A program made the translations under genes and the position numbers. A stretch of DNA of 64,000 nucleotides from assembly GCA_029012445.1 (NCBI GenBank), contig JAQXMC010000022.1, positions 1 through 64,000 of the forward strand. The letters run 5' to 3'. The stretch comes from Oscillospiraceae bacterium. GTDB taxonomy: Bacteria > Bacillota > Clostridia > Oscillospirales > Acutalibacteraceae. How positions within the stretch are numbered: position 1 is the stretch's first letter; every line of letters starts with the position of its first letter. Under the pieces are notes generated by a model, which worked only from the letters and a program-made list of their open reading frames with translations, was not told the DNA's origin and did not search any database. Shown here piece by piece: positions 1 through 7,757 of the stretch.

Positions 1-130
1 AATCTCCTTCCTTCTACAATAGACTTGAACACCTTATTGTACCAGACTGGAGATTTTTTTGGTATAACCTTCAATGCGCACCCGCATAGCGGGTGGTTGT
101 TTGTTTTGCTCTCTGAGCAAAACTGTCTAA
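1..130 (-). mobile_element. Probable end of an IS200/IS605-family element (transposase gene off-window)
   Basis: Read on the minus strand, this stretch has two tight hairpins (GTTTTGCTC/GAGCAAAAC and CACCCGC/GCGGGTG), about 60 bases of leader, and a ribosome binding site (AAGGAAGGAG) ending at the window edge, so a minus-strand gene should begin just left of position 1. Subterminal hairpins beside a structured leader are typical of the ends of IS200/IS605 elements, whose TnpA recognises hairpins. The transposase itself is not visible, so the family call is inference. Confidence 0.4.
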
Positions 131-141
131 AGACATTAATA

Positions 142-182
142 AAACAGTAAGCACGGAGCTTAACGCTCCGTGCTTACTGTTT
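142..182 (-). terminator. Rho-independent terminator of the oxoacid oxidoreductase operon
   Basis: A perfect 18-bp stem with a 5-base loop (TTAAC) lies 18 bases past the last gene of the operon. On the minus strand the stem ends in a short T run (TTTTATTAA). It closes the operon and separates it from the presumed mobile-element end. Confidence 0.85.
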
Positions 183-200
183 AGCTTATGTAGAGGATAA

Positions 201-416
201 TTACTCAATAGCTTCAAGTCTGCGTCTGAATTCTTCGATCGTCTCCTCGGGGAACATTCCCTCAATGAACGGAAGCCCGACATTAACGGGTATCTGCATT
301 GCAGCATCCTTCATGGGGTGATTGAGAAGCTCCGGGCAAAGATCCATAACGATCTCCATAACCTGGGGGTCTTCCATAAGCTCTCCGAAAGTGTTATCAA
401 ATGTGTATTTCGGCAT
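201..416 (-). CDS. Small uncharacterised protein closing the oxoacid oxidoreductase operon
   Basis: This 71-residue acidic protein has no Cys-based cluster motif and no membrane segment. It carries the string FGELMEDPQ followed by LLNHPM, a short helical pattern I have seen as a terminal module in other Firmicutes proteins, but I cannot assign a function. It starts 19 bases after the gamma subunit gene, with an AAAAGGAGAAAT ribosome binding site, and is the last gene before a strong terminator. It is therefore co-transcribed with the oxidoreductase and could be an assembly or regulatory partner; that is inference only. Confidence 0.75.
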   Translation of the reverse strand: MPKYTFDNTFGELMEDPQVMEIVMDLCPELLNHPMKDAAMQIPVNVGLPFIEGMFPEETIEEFRRRLEAIE

Positions 417-435
417 TTTCTATTTCTCCTTTTAA

Positions 436-984
436 TTATTTAGCGTGTTTTTTGCCAATCTCTATTCCTCTTTCAAGAGCAGCCATATTCAGCTGCAGGA
501 TTTCCGGCTTTTTATTTTTGAATTTTTCTTCAAGACTCTGAGCGAAAATATCCTTGCTGACGATTCCGGTCGCGCCGATGAGTATTCCGATAAGAATAAT
601 ATTCGCTGCCTTGACATTGCCGAGCTCAAGGGCTATATCGTCAACATCGGCTGCAATAACCTTCACATCTGTTCTGACATTTTCAGCCTTGACGAGGCTT
701 GAATTTATCAGAAGAAGTCCGCCGGCTTTAAGGCAAGACTGGTGCTTTTTATAAGCCTGCTCGTTCATAACGATAAGATTATCGCACTTTTTGGGAAGCG
801 GAGACACTATTTCATCGTCGCTGATAACAACCGTGCATTTTGCGCTGCCGCCTCTCTGCTCGGGGCCGTATTCGGGGAGATATGTTGAATGCTTATGCAT
901 ATCTATTGCTGTGTGCGCCAGCATGATGCCCGCACTCATGATACCCTGTCCGCCGGAGCCTGAGAATATAAATGATTTTTTCAT
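436..984 (-). CDS. 2-oxoacid:ferredoxin oxidoreductase, gamma subunit
   Basis: This 182-residue subunit belongs to the pyruvate/ketoisovalerate oxidoreductase gamma family, which binds coenzyme A during oxidative decarboxylation of 2-oxoacids to acyl-CoA. The N-terminal GSGGQG motif and the PEYGPEQRGG segment are hallmarks of the family, and the length is normal. The start codon overlaps the stop of the beta subunit gene by one base (TAATG), indicating translational coupling. Whether the substrate is 2-oxoglutarate (Kor) or a branched-chain oxoacid (Vor) cannot be decided here. Confidence 0.9.
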   Translation of the reverse strand: MKKSFIFSGSGGQGIMSAGIMLAHTAIDMHKHSTYLPEYGPEQRGGSAKCTVVISDDEIVSPLPKKCDNLIVMNEQAYKKHQSCLKAGGLLLINSSLVKAENVRTDVKVIAADVDDIALELGNVKAANIILIGILIGATGIVSKDIFAQSLEEKFKNKKPEILQLNMAALERGIEIGKKHAK

Positions 985-1727
985 TATTTCGCCGCCTCCA
1001 CATCTTTATAAACTCCCGGCTTGAAATAAGGAATAGTGTTCGTGTTCATATATTCCAGTGTGTCAAGCGGTGCAAGTCCCCAGTTAGTGGGGCAGTTTGT
1101 CAAAAGCTCGATGAAGGTGAAGCCCTTTCCTTCAAGCTGCATTCTGAACGCTTTTTTGATTCCCTTTCTTGCGTCCAAAACTCCCTTGGGAGAATTGAGG
1201 GCGTATCTTGCAACAAAGACCGGCGCTTCAAGAGTCGAGATAAGCTCGCACATCTTGAGCGGATAACCTGTGGTCTTGGGATCTCTGCCGTAGCGCGTTG
1301 TTGTCGTCTTCTGGCCTATAAGCGTTGTGGGAGCCATCTGACCGCCCGTCATGCCGTAGGTCTGGTTGTTTGCGAAAACAACGGTGAAATTCTCGCCTCT
1401 GTTAGCCGCAGACATAATCTCGGCGAAGCCGATTGCCGCAAGGTCTCCGTCGCCCTGATAGGTGAAAACGAGCCTGTCCGGCTGAGAACGCTTGATTCCG
1501 GTCGCAACAGCGGGAGCTCTTCCGTGAGCCGCGCCGATCATATCGCCTCTCCATGAGAAGAAATTGAGCGCCGAGCAGCCGACCGAAATGACATTAAGCG
1601 CATTATCGTTCTGACCGAGCTCCTCGATGGCTTCAGCCACGAGCTTGGTCGCAAGCGGATGCAGACAACCCGGGCAATAGCCTGTGGGAGTCGGCATCAG
1701 CGAATGAGGTCTTGTATACTCTGCCAT
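984..1727 (-). CDS. 2-oxoacid:ferredoxin oxidoreductase, beta (TPP-binding) subunit
   Basis: This 247-residue subunit carries the thiamine pyrophosphate site of a four-subunit 2-oxoacid oxidoreductase. The GYCPGC motif near the N terminus and the GDGD...NNQTYGMTGGQ region, which binds the diphosphate through Mg2+, are both present. It lies 2 bases after the alpha subunit gene and overlaps the gamma gene by one base. The family transfers electrons from the oxoacid to ferredoxin in the cytoplasm of anaerobes. Confidence 0.92.
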   Translation of the reverse strand: MAEYTRPHSLMPTPTGYCPGCLHPLATKLVAEAIEELGQNDNALNVISVGCSALNFFSWRGDMIGAAHGRAPAVATGIKRSQPDRLVFTYQGDGDLAAIGFAEIMSAANRGENFTVVFANNQTYGMTGGQMAPTTLIGQKTTTTRYGRDPKTTGYPLKMCELISTLEAPVFVARYALNSPKGVLDARKGIKKAFRMQLEGKGFTFIELLTNCPTNWGLAPLDTLEYMNTNTIPYFKPGVYKDVEAAK

Positions 1728-1729
1728 TA

Positions 1730-2800
1730 TCAGTCACACTCCTTTACTATCTTTTCAATCGCCTGATATACGCCGTCGTCATCGAGCAGAACACCGCCTG
1801 AGCGGCCGTATTCATAGACCGGGCAGCGGCCCTGAACGGGAAGCTCGATATCATCGCGCATCTGAGCGGGAATAGTCATTTCAATATCAATGATAGCTTT
1901 GACCTTGTTATAGTCAAGCTCGGAAAGGCTCTTTCTCGGGAACGGATAAATTGTGATCGGGCGGATCATTCCGATTTTGACGCCTTTAGCGCGAAGCTCA
2001 ATAACAGCTTCTTTCGCCACTCTTGCGGCAATACCGTATGCAACAACGACAAATTCAGCGTCATCAAGCATGAAGTGCTCGACCTTGACATCTTCTTCCT
2101 GCCACTTCTTATAAAGATTACCCTTCATTCTGTTCAGATTTTCAAGCGCAAGCTCCGGAAGAATAGGCGTGACGCATCTCGGAGGTCTGTTCGGGCAGCC
2201 TTCTCTTGAAAGATTCCAGCTGCTCGTACCCTCTTTTGTCACTTCTTTCATCGGGGGCAGCTCGACTTCTTCCATGATAGCGCCGAGGCAGCCGTCCATG
2301 AGAATCATTACGGGGCCTCTGTCTCTCTCGGCGTATTCAAAAGCGTTGTATGTAAGATCAACCGCTTCCTGAAGCGTAGCCGGAGCAAAGACCATTGCGT
2401 GGAAGCCGCCGTGGCCGAGAGCCTTTGTCGCCTGAAGATAATCAGACTGAGCCGGCTGAATGGAGCCGAGACCGGGGCCTCCTCTGCTGATATTGACTAT
2501 CAGCGCCGGGAGCTGAGCCGCAGCGAGATAAGAAATACCCTCGGCTTTGAGGCTGATGCCCGGGCCGGAGGAGCTGGTCATTGCTCTCGTTCCGGTCGAA
2601 GCCGCACCGTAGACCATGTTGACCGAAGCGACCTCGCTTTCGCCCTGAACGAACGCGCCGCCGACCTCAGGAAGTCTCCACGAAAGATATTCGGGAATCT
2701 CATTCTGCGGGGTGATGGGATAACCTGCAAAGAATCTGCAGCCGCCTCTGACGGCAGCCTCCGCAATAGCTTCACAGCCCTTGATAAACTTTTTCTCCAT
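1730..2800 (-). CDS. vorB: 2-oxoacid:ferredoxin oxidoreductase, alpha subunit (VorB/KorA type)
   Basis: The 356-residue alpha subunit has the GYPITPQNEIPEYLS and SSGPGISLKAEG motifs of the PFOR domain I/II family. With the beta, gamma and ferredoxin-like delta subunits it forms a complete four-gene set in the order delta-alpha-beta-gamma. In clostridial genomes this arrangement is commonly annotated as 3-methyl-2-oxobutanoate dehydrogenase subunit VorB, hence the symbol, but a 2-oxoglutarate-specific enzyme is an alternative. It would yield acyl-CoA, CO2 and reduced ferredoxin. Confidence 0.9.
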   Translation of the reverse strand: MEKKFIKGCEAIAEAAVRGGCRFFAGYPITPQNEIPEYLSWRLPEVGGAFVQGESEVASVNMVYGAASTGTRAMTSSSGPGISLKAEGISYLAAAQLPALIVNISRGGPGLGSIQPAQSDYLQATKALGHGGFHAMVFAPATLQEAVDLTYNAFEYAERDRGPVMILMDGCLGAIMEEVELPPMKEVTKEGTSSWNLSREGCPNRPPRCVTPILPELALENLNRMKGNLYKKWQEEDVKVEHFMLDDAEFVVVAYGIAARVAKEAVIELRAKGVKIGMIRPITIYPFPRKSLSELDYNKVKAIIDIEMTIPAQMRDDIELPVQGRCPVYEYGRSGGVLLDDDGVYQAIEKIVKECD

Positions 2801-2814
2801 GGTTCACCCTCCCC

Positions 2815-3018
2815 TTATTCTTTCGGCGGCAGTTCAATCGCCGCTTCCGGACACATAGCAGCGCAGACAGCGCAGCTTGTACATTTATCCTCGTTGGCAA
2901 CGACGGGATAAAAATGTCCTTTTTTGTTTCTCTCTTTGCCCATCTCAAGAACATTCCTCGGGCAAAACTTTATGCAATAGCCGCAGCCCTTGCATAATAA
3001 CACATTAAGCTTTACCAT
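2815..3018 (-). CDS. 2-oxoacid:ferredoxin oxidoreductase, ferredoxin-like delta subunit
   Basis: This 67-residue protein contains two classical [4Fe-4S] motifs, [12 protein letters not shown] at residues 9-20 and [12 protein letters not shown] near residues 47-58, so it is a two-cluster ferredoxin-like subunit. It carries electrons from the TPP/cluster centre of the complex to soluble ferredoxin. It sits 14 bases upstream of the alpha gene with a GGGGAGGG-type ribosome binding site between them. Confidence 0.93.
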   Translation of the reverse strand: MVKLNVLLCKGCGYCIKFCPRNVLEMGKERNKKGHFYPVVANEDKCTSCAVCAAMCPEAAIELPPKE

Positions 3019-3034
3019 TTTTTATATCTCCTTA

Positions 3035-3352
3035 TCAGCCTACTCTTCGCCCGTCGTTGATCTTGATCGCTCCGGGCATGAGCGGCGTTGTCAGCTTTGC
3101 AGTCATGTTGTCGCCGTCAAAGGTAACCTCAGCGTTAATTGTGAGCTTGGGAAGCATGGAGCACTTGCCCTTGCAGGTGAGTGTGTTTCCCTTTTCGACA
3201 ATGTCGTAATACTCAAATTTAACGCCTGCGAATTTATCGGGTAATTTGATATCGAAAGCGTATTCGCCGTTGTTGTCTATAACTTCAACATCGACTTCGC
3301 CCGTGAATATCTTTGATTTAACACTTCCGTGCCATTTTCCGATTCCTATCAT
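3035..3352 (-). CDS. Uncharacterised 105-residue protein, first gene of the oxidoreductase operon
   Basis: I do not recognise this protein. It is predicted to be mostly beta strand, with alternating polar and hydrophobic residues, two cysteines and no transmembrane segment, which would fit a small barrel-like fold. An in-frame ATG lies 27 bases upstream, but the chosen start follows a GAAGG site at normal spacing and lies well clear of the promoter. It is 16 bases upstream of the ferredoxin subunit gene and directly behind the only visible promoter, so it is part of the operon. Confidence 0.7.
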   Translation of the reverse strand: MIGIGKWHGSVKSKIFTGEVDVEVIDNNGEYAFDIKLPDKFAGVKFEYYDIVEKGNTLTCKGKCSMLPKLTINAEVTFDGDNMTAKLTTPLMPGAIKINDGRRVG

Positions 3353-3385
3353 CTCAATCCTTCTTTCAGTTTTTAACATTTATTT

Positions 3386-3414
3386 ATTGTATCATACAAT
3401 TTTTGATATGTAAA
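3386..3414 (-). promoter_or_regulatory. Sigma-A promoter of the oxidoreductase operon
   Basis: On the minus strand TTTACA (3409-3414) and TACAAT (3386-3391) are separated by exactly 17 bases, ahead of the 105-residue gene. The -10 box is part of a small dyad, TTGTATGATACAA, that could also serve as an operator. Confidence 0.65.
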
Positions 3415-3483
3415 TAGAGAATAACTACTTACTGCCTATAAAATATATTTGTTTTATCCCGATTTTCGCCGGCGAAGAGGGTA

Positions 3484-3521
3484 CTCTGTCGGCGGCGATC
3501 CCGAAGCCCCCGCCGACAGAG
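3484..3521 (-). terminator. Hairpin downstream of the acyl-CoA ligase gene
   Basis: A perfect 12-bp GC-rich inverted repeat (CTCTGTCGGCGG with its complement) with a 14-base loop lies about 65 bases past the ligase stop codon. There is no clear T run, so it may act as a weak terminator or a 3'-end stabilising structure. Confidence 0.5.
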
Positions 3522-3584
3522 CCGATATGGTTTGTTGCTTAATGTCAGAAGATGTTTTATATCAACAACCGCACAGTGAGTTTA

Positions 3585-5249
3585 TTATGCGGAAACTGCA
3601 GCCTTTATATCGCTGTCTTTTGCCATCTCCGTCAGCTTCATGAAGTCTATCTTCATCAGCGGCGTCTGCGGCAGCTCATCAAGAAATTCGATTTCTCTCG
3701 GAACAGAGAACTTCGAGAAGTTGCTCTCGCAGGCTTCTCTTATCAGGCGTTTATATTCCTCCTCGTCGCCCTTCTTCTTGAGTGAAACATACAGCTTTAT
3801 AACCGATCTTTCTCCGTGCCACGCCTGAACAGCGCAGGCTTCTCTGACAAAATCGAGCTTTTCAACGAGCATTTTCTCAATGTCATTCGGATAGACATTA
3901 TAGCCGGCTATAATGATAACTCTCTTTTTTCTGCCCGAGAAGAAGAGATAGCCGTCGTCATCGTAATAAGCAAGGTCGCCGCTGAGGACCCACTTTTTGC
4001 CGTTTTCATCGGTATAAAGGCCGAGATCGTCTTCGCCGCCGTCAACATAATAGCCTGCCATAATCGTCGGTCCGGAAATAGCTATTTCGCCGATTGTTCC
4101 GTTGGGAACTTTTTTGTGGTCGTCGTCCCATATCTCGATATCGACGCCTCTGAGAGGCTTGCCGATAGATCCGGGGCGATTATCCCAGTTAGTGTTTGTG
4201 CAGCAGGCTGAAGCGGCTTCGGTCAGACCGTAGCCCTGTCTGAGTCTTCCCACTGCTCCCCATTTTTCAAAGTACGAGTTAAATTCATCAAGGAAAGAAT
4301 CCGAAACATCATCACCGCCGCAGAACATAAGGCGAACATTTTTGAGCCACGGACCGTCAAAATGCTTCTCTTTCATAAGCTTCTGGAACATCAGAGGTAT
4401 TCCCATGAAGCCGACGACAAGATTCTTTCTCATCAGCTTATTGAAAAGTCTCGCGTCAAACTGCATCATCGGGATTATTCTCGCCGAGTTACACATTGCC
4501 ATATGAACGCCGAGGCAAAGACCGAAGCAGTGGAACATCGGAAGAACGACTATCTCCGCTTCTTCGCCCGGGATATGTATTTCGTCGAGATCGGATACTC
4601 TGTATACGAACTCATTTATTGCCCGTGAAGTGAGCTTTATTGTCTTGCTTTTGCCGGTCGTACCGCCGCCGTTAAGATAAACCGCAATATCGTCGGCATT
4701 TTCACTGAGGCCCGGACATTCCCTGTGTCTTCTGATCGCATTTTTATAATACGTTGCCTTCTTTATCTTCGGGAAAACACCCTTGACGATTCCCTCGCCG
4801 AGCTTAGTGCCGAAGCGTTTGACGCCCTTTGAATAGTCCGAGCTGCAACAGACGAGACACGGCAAACCGCTTTCGTTGATCGTTTTGGCGTGATCCTTCG
4901 ATAATATATCAAGCACCATGACGCCTTTTGAATGAACATCGTTGATCGTTTCCTTCAGAAACTCGGTGGACATGAGCGGATGCACAAAATTAGCGATAAC
5001 ACCGATCTTGTTCAAAGCGTAAAAAGCTATTATGCTCTGAACGGTGGTGGGCATAAACACGGTGTAAACATCTCCCCTGTTCAGTCCGAGATCGCATTTG
5101 AAATAAGCAGCAAGCGCTTCGATATCAGCGAAGATTTTCGATTTCATATACTTTACACCGAAATGCTGCATCATGTAGACATCGCCGAAAATGGATGTGC
5201 TTTTTTTGAGATACTCATAGCAATTAAGATTGCCGGCTTCAGGTACCAT
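3585..5249 (-). CDS. AMP-forming acyl-CoA synthetase (long-chain fatty acid-CoA ligase-like)
   Basis: This 554-residue ANL-superfamily enzyme activates a carboxylic acid with ATP to an acyl-adenylate and then to an acyl-CoA. The P-loop (NGGGTTGKSK), the GYGLTEAAS motif, the hinge region (SGRKKRVIIIAGYNVYP) and a C-terminal catalytic Lys in PLMKID are all present. The start was placed at the ATG preceded by GGAGG at 8 bases; an upstream in-frame GTG at 5291 lacks such a site. The substrate cannot be told from sequence. It stands alone between terminator-like hairpins, so it is probably monocistronic. Confidence 0.85.
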   Translation of the reverse strand: MVPEAGNLNCYEYLKKSTSIFGDVYMMQHFGVKYMKSKIFADIEALAAYFKCDLGLNRGDVYTVFMPTTVQSIIAFYALNKIGVIANFVHPLMSTEFLKETINDVHSKGVMVLDILSKDHAKTINESGLPCLVCCSSDYSKGVKRFGTKLGEGIVKGVFPKIKKATYYKNAIRRHRECPGLSENADDIAVYLNGGGTTGKSKTIKLTSRAINEFVYRVSDLDEIHIPGEEAEIVVLPMFHCFGLCLGVHMAMCNSARIIPMMQFDARLFNKLMRKNLVVGFMGIPLMFQKLMKEKHFDGPWLKNVRLMFCGGDDVSDSFLDEFNSYFEKWGAVGRLRQGYGLTEAASACCTNTNWDNRPGSIGKPLRGVDIEIWDDDHKKVPNGTIGEIAISGPTIMAGYYVDGGEDDLGLYTDENGKKWVLSGDLAYYDDDGYLFFSGRKKRVIIIAGYNVYPNDIEKMLVEKLDFVREACAVQAWHGERSVIKLYVSLKKKGDEEEYKRLIREACESNFSKFSVPREIEFLDELPQTPLMKIDFMKLTEMAKDSDIKAAVSA

Positions 5250-5364
5250 AGATAATTCCTCCGTTAGTTTATTTTCATCATATTTTTGCACGATAAGGGT
5301 GTTGCTTCTTCTGCCGTGCCGCAGCTTTTAACAATAACGCATTGCAGGGCAAATGTGTTTTGTT

Positions 5365-5382
5365 ATTCGACACAAATCGAAT
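5365..5382. promoter_or_regulatory. 18-bp dyad, candidate operator for the acyl-CoA ligase
   Basis: The perfect inverted repeat ATTCGA CACAAA TCGAAT lies between the possible promoter and the start codon of the ligase gene. No specific regulator family is recognised; the position suggests a repressor site acting in the leader. Confidence 0.35.
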
Positions 5383-5590
5383 ATACGAAATATTATAAAT
5401 AGAAAATATTAATATATAAATTTTATTGGGTAAATATTAAATGAATTTTATTAAAATTTTAGATAATTTTTATCTTTTTCGTCAAGATTACACATAATAA
5501 GTTCTTAATTTATTGACTTTTTTATGAATTTTGTAACACTCCGACAGATATTTGGGCATTTGACGGATTTCTCTTTCAGCAAAGAGTATA

Positions 5591-5623
5591 AATCAAGCCA
5601 CCGGTTGAGCCGGTGGCTTGATT
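5591..5623 (-). terminator. Terminator after the PHP-family phosphatase gene
   Basis: A perfect 14-bp stem (AATCAAGCCACCGG and its complement) with a 5-base loop lies 16 bases past the stop codon at 5639. On the minus strand the stem ends in ATTTAT. Confidence 0.8.
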
Positions 5624-5638
5624 CAGCTGATCATTTGT

Positions 5639-6442
5639 TTAAAGCTTTAGAAATTCCGGCTTTCTTTTTTCAAAAACCGTGTAATATTTAAATCCGGCTT
5701 CTTTCAGTATCTCACCCGCTTTTCTGAACTCATGCCCGAGTGTGTCGGGTGTGTGAGAATCGGAGCCTAATGTTATTATTTCTCCGCCGAGCTCGCGGTA
5801 ACGCCTGATGATATCCTCATGAGGGTTGCAGTGCAAAAGGCCGCAGCCAAGCCTTGAAGTGTTACATTCAATGCCCTTTCCGTTTTCGACAGCGTATTTC
5901 AATATCTCGTCCGTGACATCTCTGAAATCGGCGCAATCATAGCCGGCGCCCTTATCCGCAGTGTAGCGCACTATATAGTCGATATGGCCGACAACATCAA
6001 AATCGTTGAAGCTTTTTATGTTTTTCAGGACCTGTTCAAGATATTTTCTTATTCCCTCTTTTTGGGAATATCGCCCGAAATAGCCGGGATAGCAGGGATC
6101 CTCGCCGCCGACAAGGTGAGTAGAGCCGATAACGAAATCAAAGTCGCGCGATTGGACGAAGGCCTCCTGCTCCTGTGTCAGACGCGGCTGCAAGCCAAGC
6201 TCTATCCCGATAAGTACACTTATTTTATCTGCGTATTTTTCTTTCAACGCTTTGAGAGTATCGAAATATTTATCAATATCGACGGTGAACGGCAGGCCGT
6301 ATTCCGGCGGATAGCCGATATCCTCGTGATCCGTGATGCAAAATTTTTTCATATCAAGCTCTATTGCCCGAAGTATCTGAAGCTCGGGATCGGCTTTTCC
6401 GTCGCTTGAAAATGAAGTGTGGGTGTGAAAATCGCAATACAT
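5639..6442 (-). CDS. hisJ: PHP-family phosphatase, histidinol-phosphatase-like
   Basis: This 267-residue protein has the full set of PHP metal-binding motifs: DFHTHTSFSSDG at the N terminus, ITDHED near residue 37, the GSTHLV and GHIDY histidines, and GSDSHTPDTLG near the C terminus. The length fits the HisK/HisJ histidinol-phosphatase subfamily, which catalyses the penultimate step of histidine synthesis. No other his gene is in the window, so a different phosphoester substrate is possible. The ATG follows GGGGGAAAG. Confidence 0.78.
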   Translation of the reverse strand: MYCDFHTHTSFSSDGKADPELQILRAIELDMKKFCITDHEDIGYPPEYGLPFTVDIDKYFDTLKALKEKYADKISVLIGIELGLQPRLTQEQEAFVQSRDFDFVIGSTHLVGGEDPCYPGYFGRYSQKEGIRKYLEQVLKNIKSFNDFDVVGHIDYIVRYTADKGAGYDCADFRDVTDEILKYAVENGKGIECNTSRLGCGLLHCNPHEDIIRRYRELGGEIITLGSDSHTPDTLGHEFRKAGEILKEAGFKYYTVFEKRKPEFLKL

Positions 6443-6470
6443 AACTTTCCCCCGGTAATAATTAAAAAAT

Positions 6471-6494
6471 ACCGCATCGCGGAAGCGATGCGGT
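6471..6494 (-). terminator. Terminator after gap
   Basis: A 10-bp perfect stem (ACCGCATCGC/GCGATGCGGT) with a 4-base loop is followed on the minus strand by six to seven Ts. It lies 20 bases past the GAPDH stop codon. Confidence 0.9.
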
Positions 6495-6513
6495 CTGCTT
6501 TATTTCAATCAGA

Positions 6514-7551
6514 TTATTTAAGCTCTGCGAAATACTTGATGGTTCTGACCATCTGTGAGGTGTATGAGTTCTCGTTATCATACCATGCAACAACCTGAAC
6601 TTCATAGAGACCGTTGCCGAGGTCGATGACCATTGTCTGAGTGGCGTCGAAGAGTGAACCGTACTTCATGCCGATAACATCGGAAGAAACGATAGCGTCC
6701 TCATTGTAGCCGAAGGACTCTGATGAAGCGGCCTTCATTGCTGCGTTGATGCCTTCAACGGTGACATTCTCGCCCTTGACAACAGCGGTAAGGATCGTTG
6801 TTGAGCCTGTGGGAACGGGAACTCTCTGAGCTGAGCCGATAAGCTTGCCGTTAAGCTCGGGGATAACAAGACCGATAGCTTTGGCAGCGCCCGTTGAGTT
6901 GGGAACGATGTTTGCAGCGCCGGCACGGGCTCTTCTGAGGTCACCCTTTCTGTGAGGACCGTCGAGGATCATCTGGTCGCCGGTGTAAGCATGGATAGTT
7001 GACATGATACCGCTCTGAATGGGAGCGAAATCGTTGAGAGCCTTAGCCATGGGTGCAAGGCAGTTTGTCGTGCATGAAGCAGCTGAGATGATCTGATCGT
7101 CAGCCGTGAGAGTGTCGTTATTGACAGAGTAAACGATAGTCTTGAGGTCCTTGCCTGCGGGAGCGGAAATGACGACCTTCTTTGCGCCTGCATTGATATG
7201 AGCCATGCTCTTATCCTTTGAGCAGTAGAAGCCCGTGCATTCGAGAACGACATCAATGCCGAGCTCGCCCCAGGGGAGCTTTGAAGCGTCGGCTTCCTTA
7301 TAAATGGTAAGGGTCTTGCCGTCAACTGTGATCGTGCCTGCTTCATCATCTGAAGTTACGGTGTGAAGGCCTTCGCCTATTCTTCCGCAGTAGCCGCCCT
7401 GAGCTGTATCGTATTTAAGAAGCTGAGCGAGCATTGAGGGCTTTGTGAGATCGTTGATAGCAACGACATCATAGCCTTCTGCGCCGAACATCTGACGGAA
7501 CGCGAGACGACCGATGCGGCCGAAACCGTTAATAGCAACTTTAACTGACAT
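6514..7551 (-). CDS. gap: Glyceraldehyde-3-phosphate dehydrogenase (NAD, phosphorylating)
   Basis: This 345-residue glycolytic enzyme has the N-terminal Rossmann motif INGFGRIGR, the catalytic Cys in [12 protein letters not shown] and the C-terminal [11 protein letters not shown] motif. It oxidises glyceraldehyde-3-phosphate with NAD and phosphate to 1,3-bisphosphoglycerate. The start was set at the ATG with GGAGG at 8 bases rather than at the ORF start 15 bases further up. It is monocistronic, with its own promoter and terminator. Confidence 0.97.
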   Translation of the reverse strand: MSVKVAINGFGRIGRLAFRQMFGAEGYDVVAINDLTKPSMLAQLLKYDTAQGGYCGRIGEGLHTVTSDDEAGTITVDGKTLTIYKEADASKLPWGELGIDVVLECTGFYCSKDKSMAHINAGAKKVVISAPAGKDLKTIVYSVNNDTLTADDQIISAASCTTNCLAPMAKALNDFAPIQSGIMSTIHAYTGDQMILDGPHRKGDLRRARAGAANIVPNSTGAAKAIGLVIPELNGKLIGSAQRVPVPTGSTTILTAVVKGENVTVEGINAAMKAASSESFGYNEDAIVSSDVIGMKYGSLFDATQTMVIDLGNGLYEVQVVAWYDNENSYTSQMVRTIKYFAELK

Positions 7552-7608
7552 TTTGAATACCTCCAAAATTTGATTATGAATTGATGGTTATATAAATTTG
7601 CCTATAAC

Positions 7609-7637
7609 ATATTATTACATTTTTCAGTATTTTTCAA
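7609..7637 (-). promoter_or_regulatory. Sigma-A promoter of gap
   Basis: On the minus strand TTGAAA (7632-7637) and TAATAT (7609-7614) are separated by 17 bases, about 58 bases ahead of the start codon. The region 7552-7757 is the divergent control region for gap and the plus-strand gene at 7758. Confidence 0.75.
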
Positions 7638-7757
7638 GACTTCATGTGAAAAAATTAACCAATTTTGTAAACTTTCGTTAATCTGAACAAAATATCGTTC
7701 TCACGAGCGCAAAAGGGCATAATACTGACGAAAAATTCTGACATTCGGGGTGTAAAA

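Larger units (their letters stand above)
5250..5638. other. AT-rich intergenic region upstream of the ligase gene
   Basis: This 390-base gap contains no credible gene. On the minus strand a possible promoter has TTGACG (5480-5485) and TAAAAT (5456-5461) with an 18-base spacer. Closer to the gene lies the dyad ATTCGA-N6-TCGAAT (5365-5382), a candidate operator. The PHP phosphatase terminator is at its right end. The middle is almost pure A+T. Confidence 0.5.

Noticed and set aside
3353..3379. Longer start for the 105-residue protein
   Set aside because: The upstream ATG lies a few bases from the -10 box and has no ribosome binding site, while the later ATG follows GAAGG.
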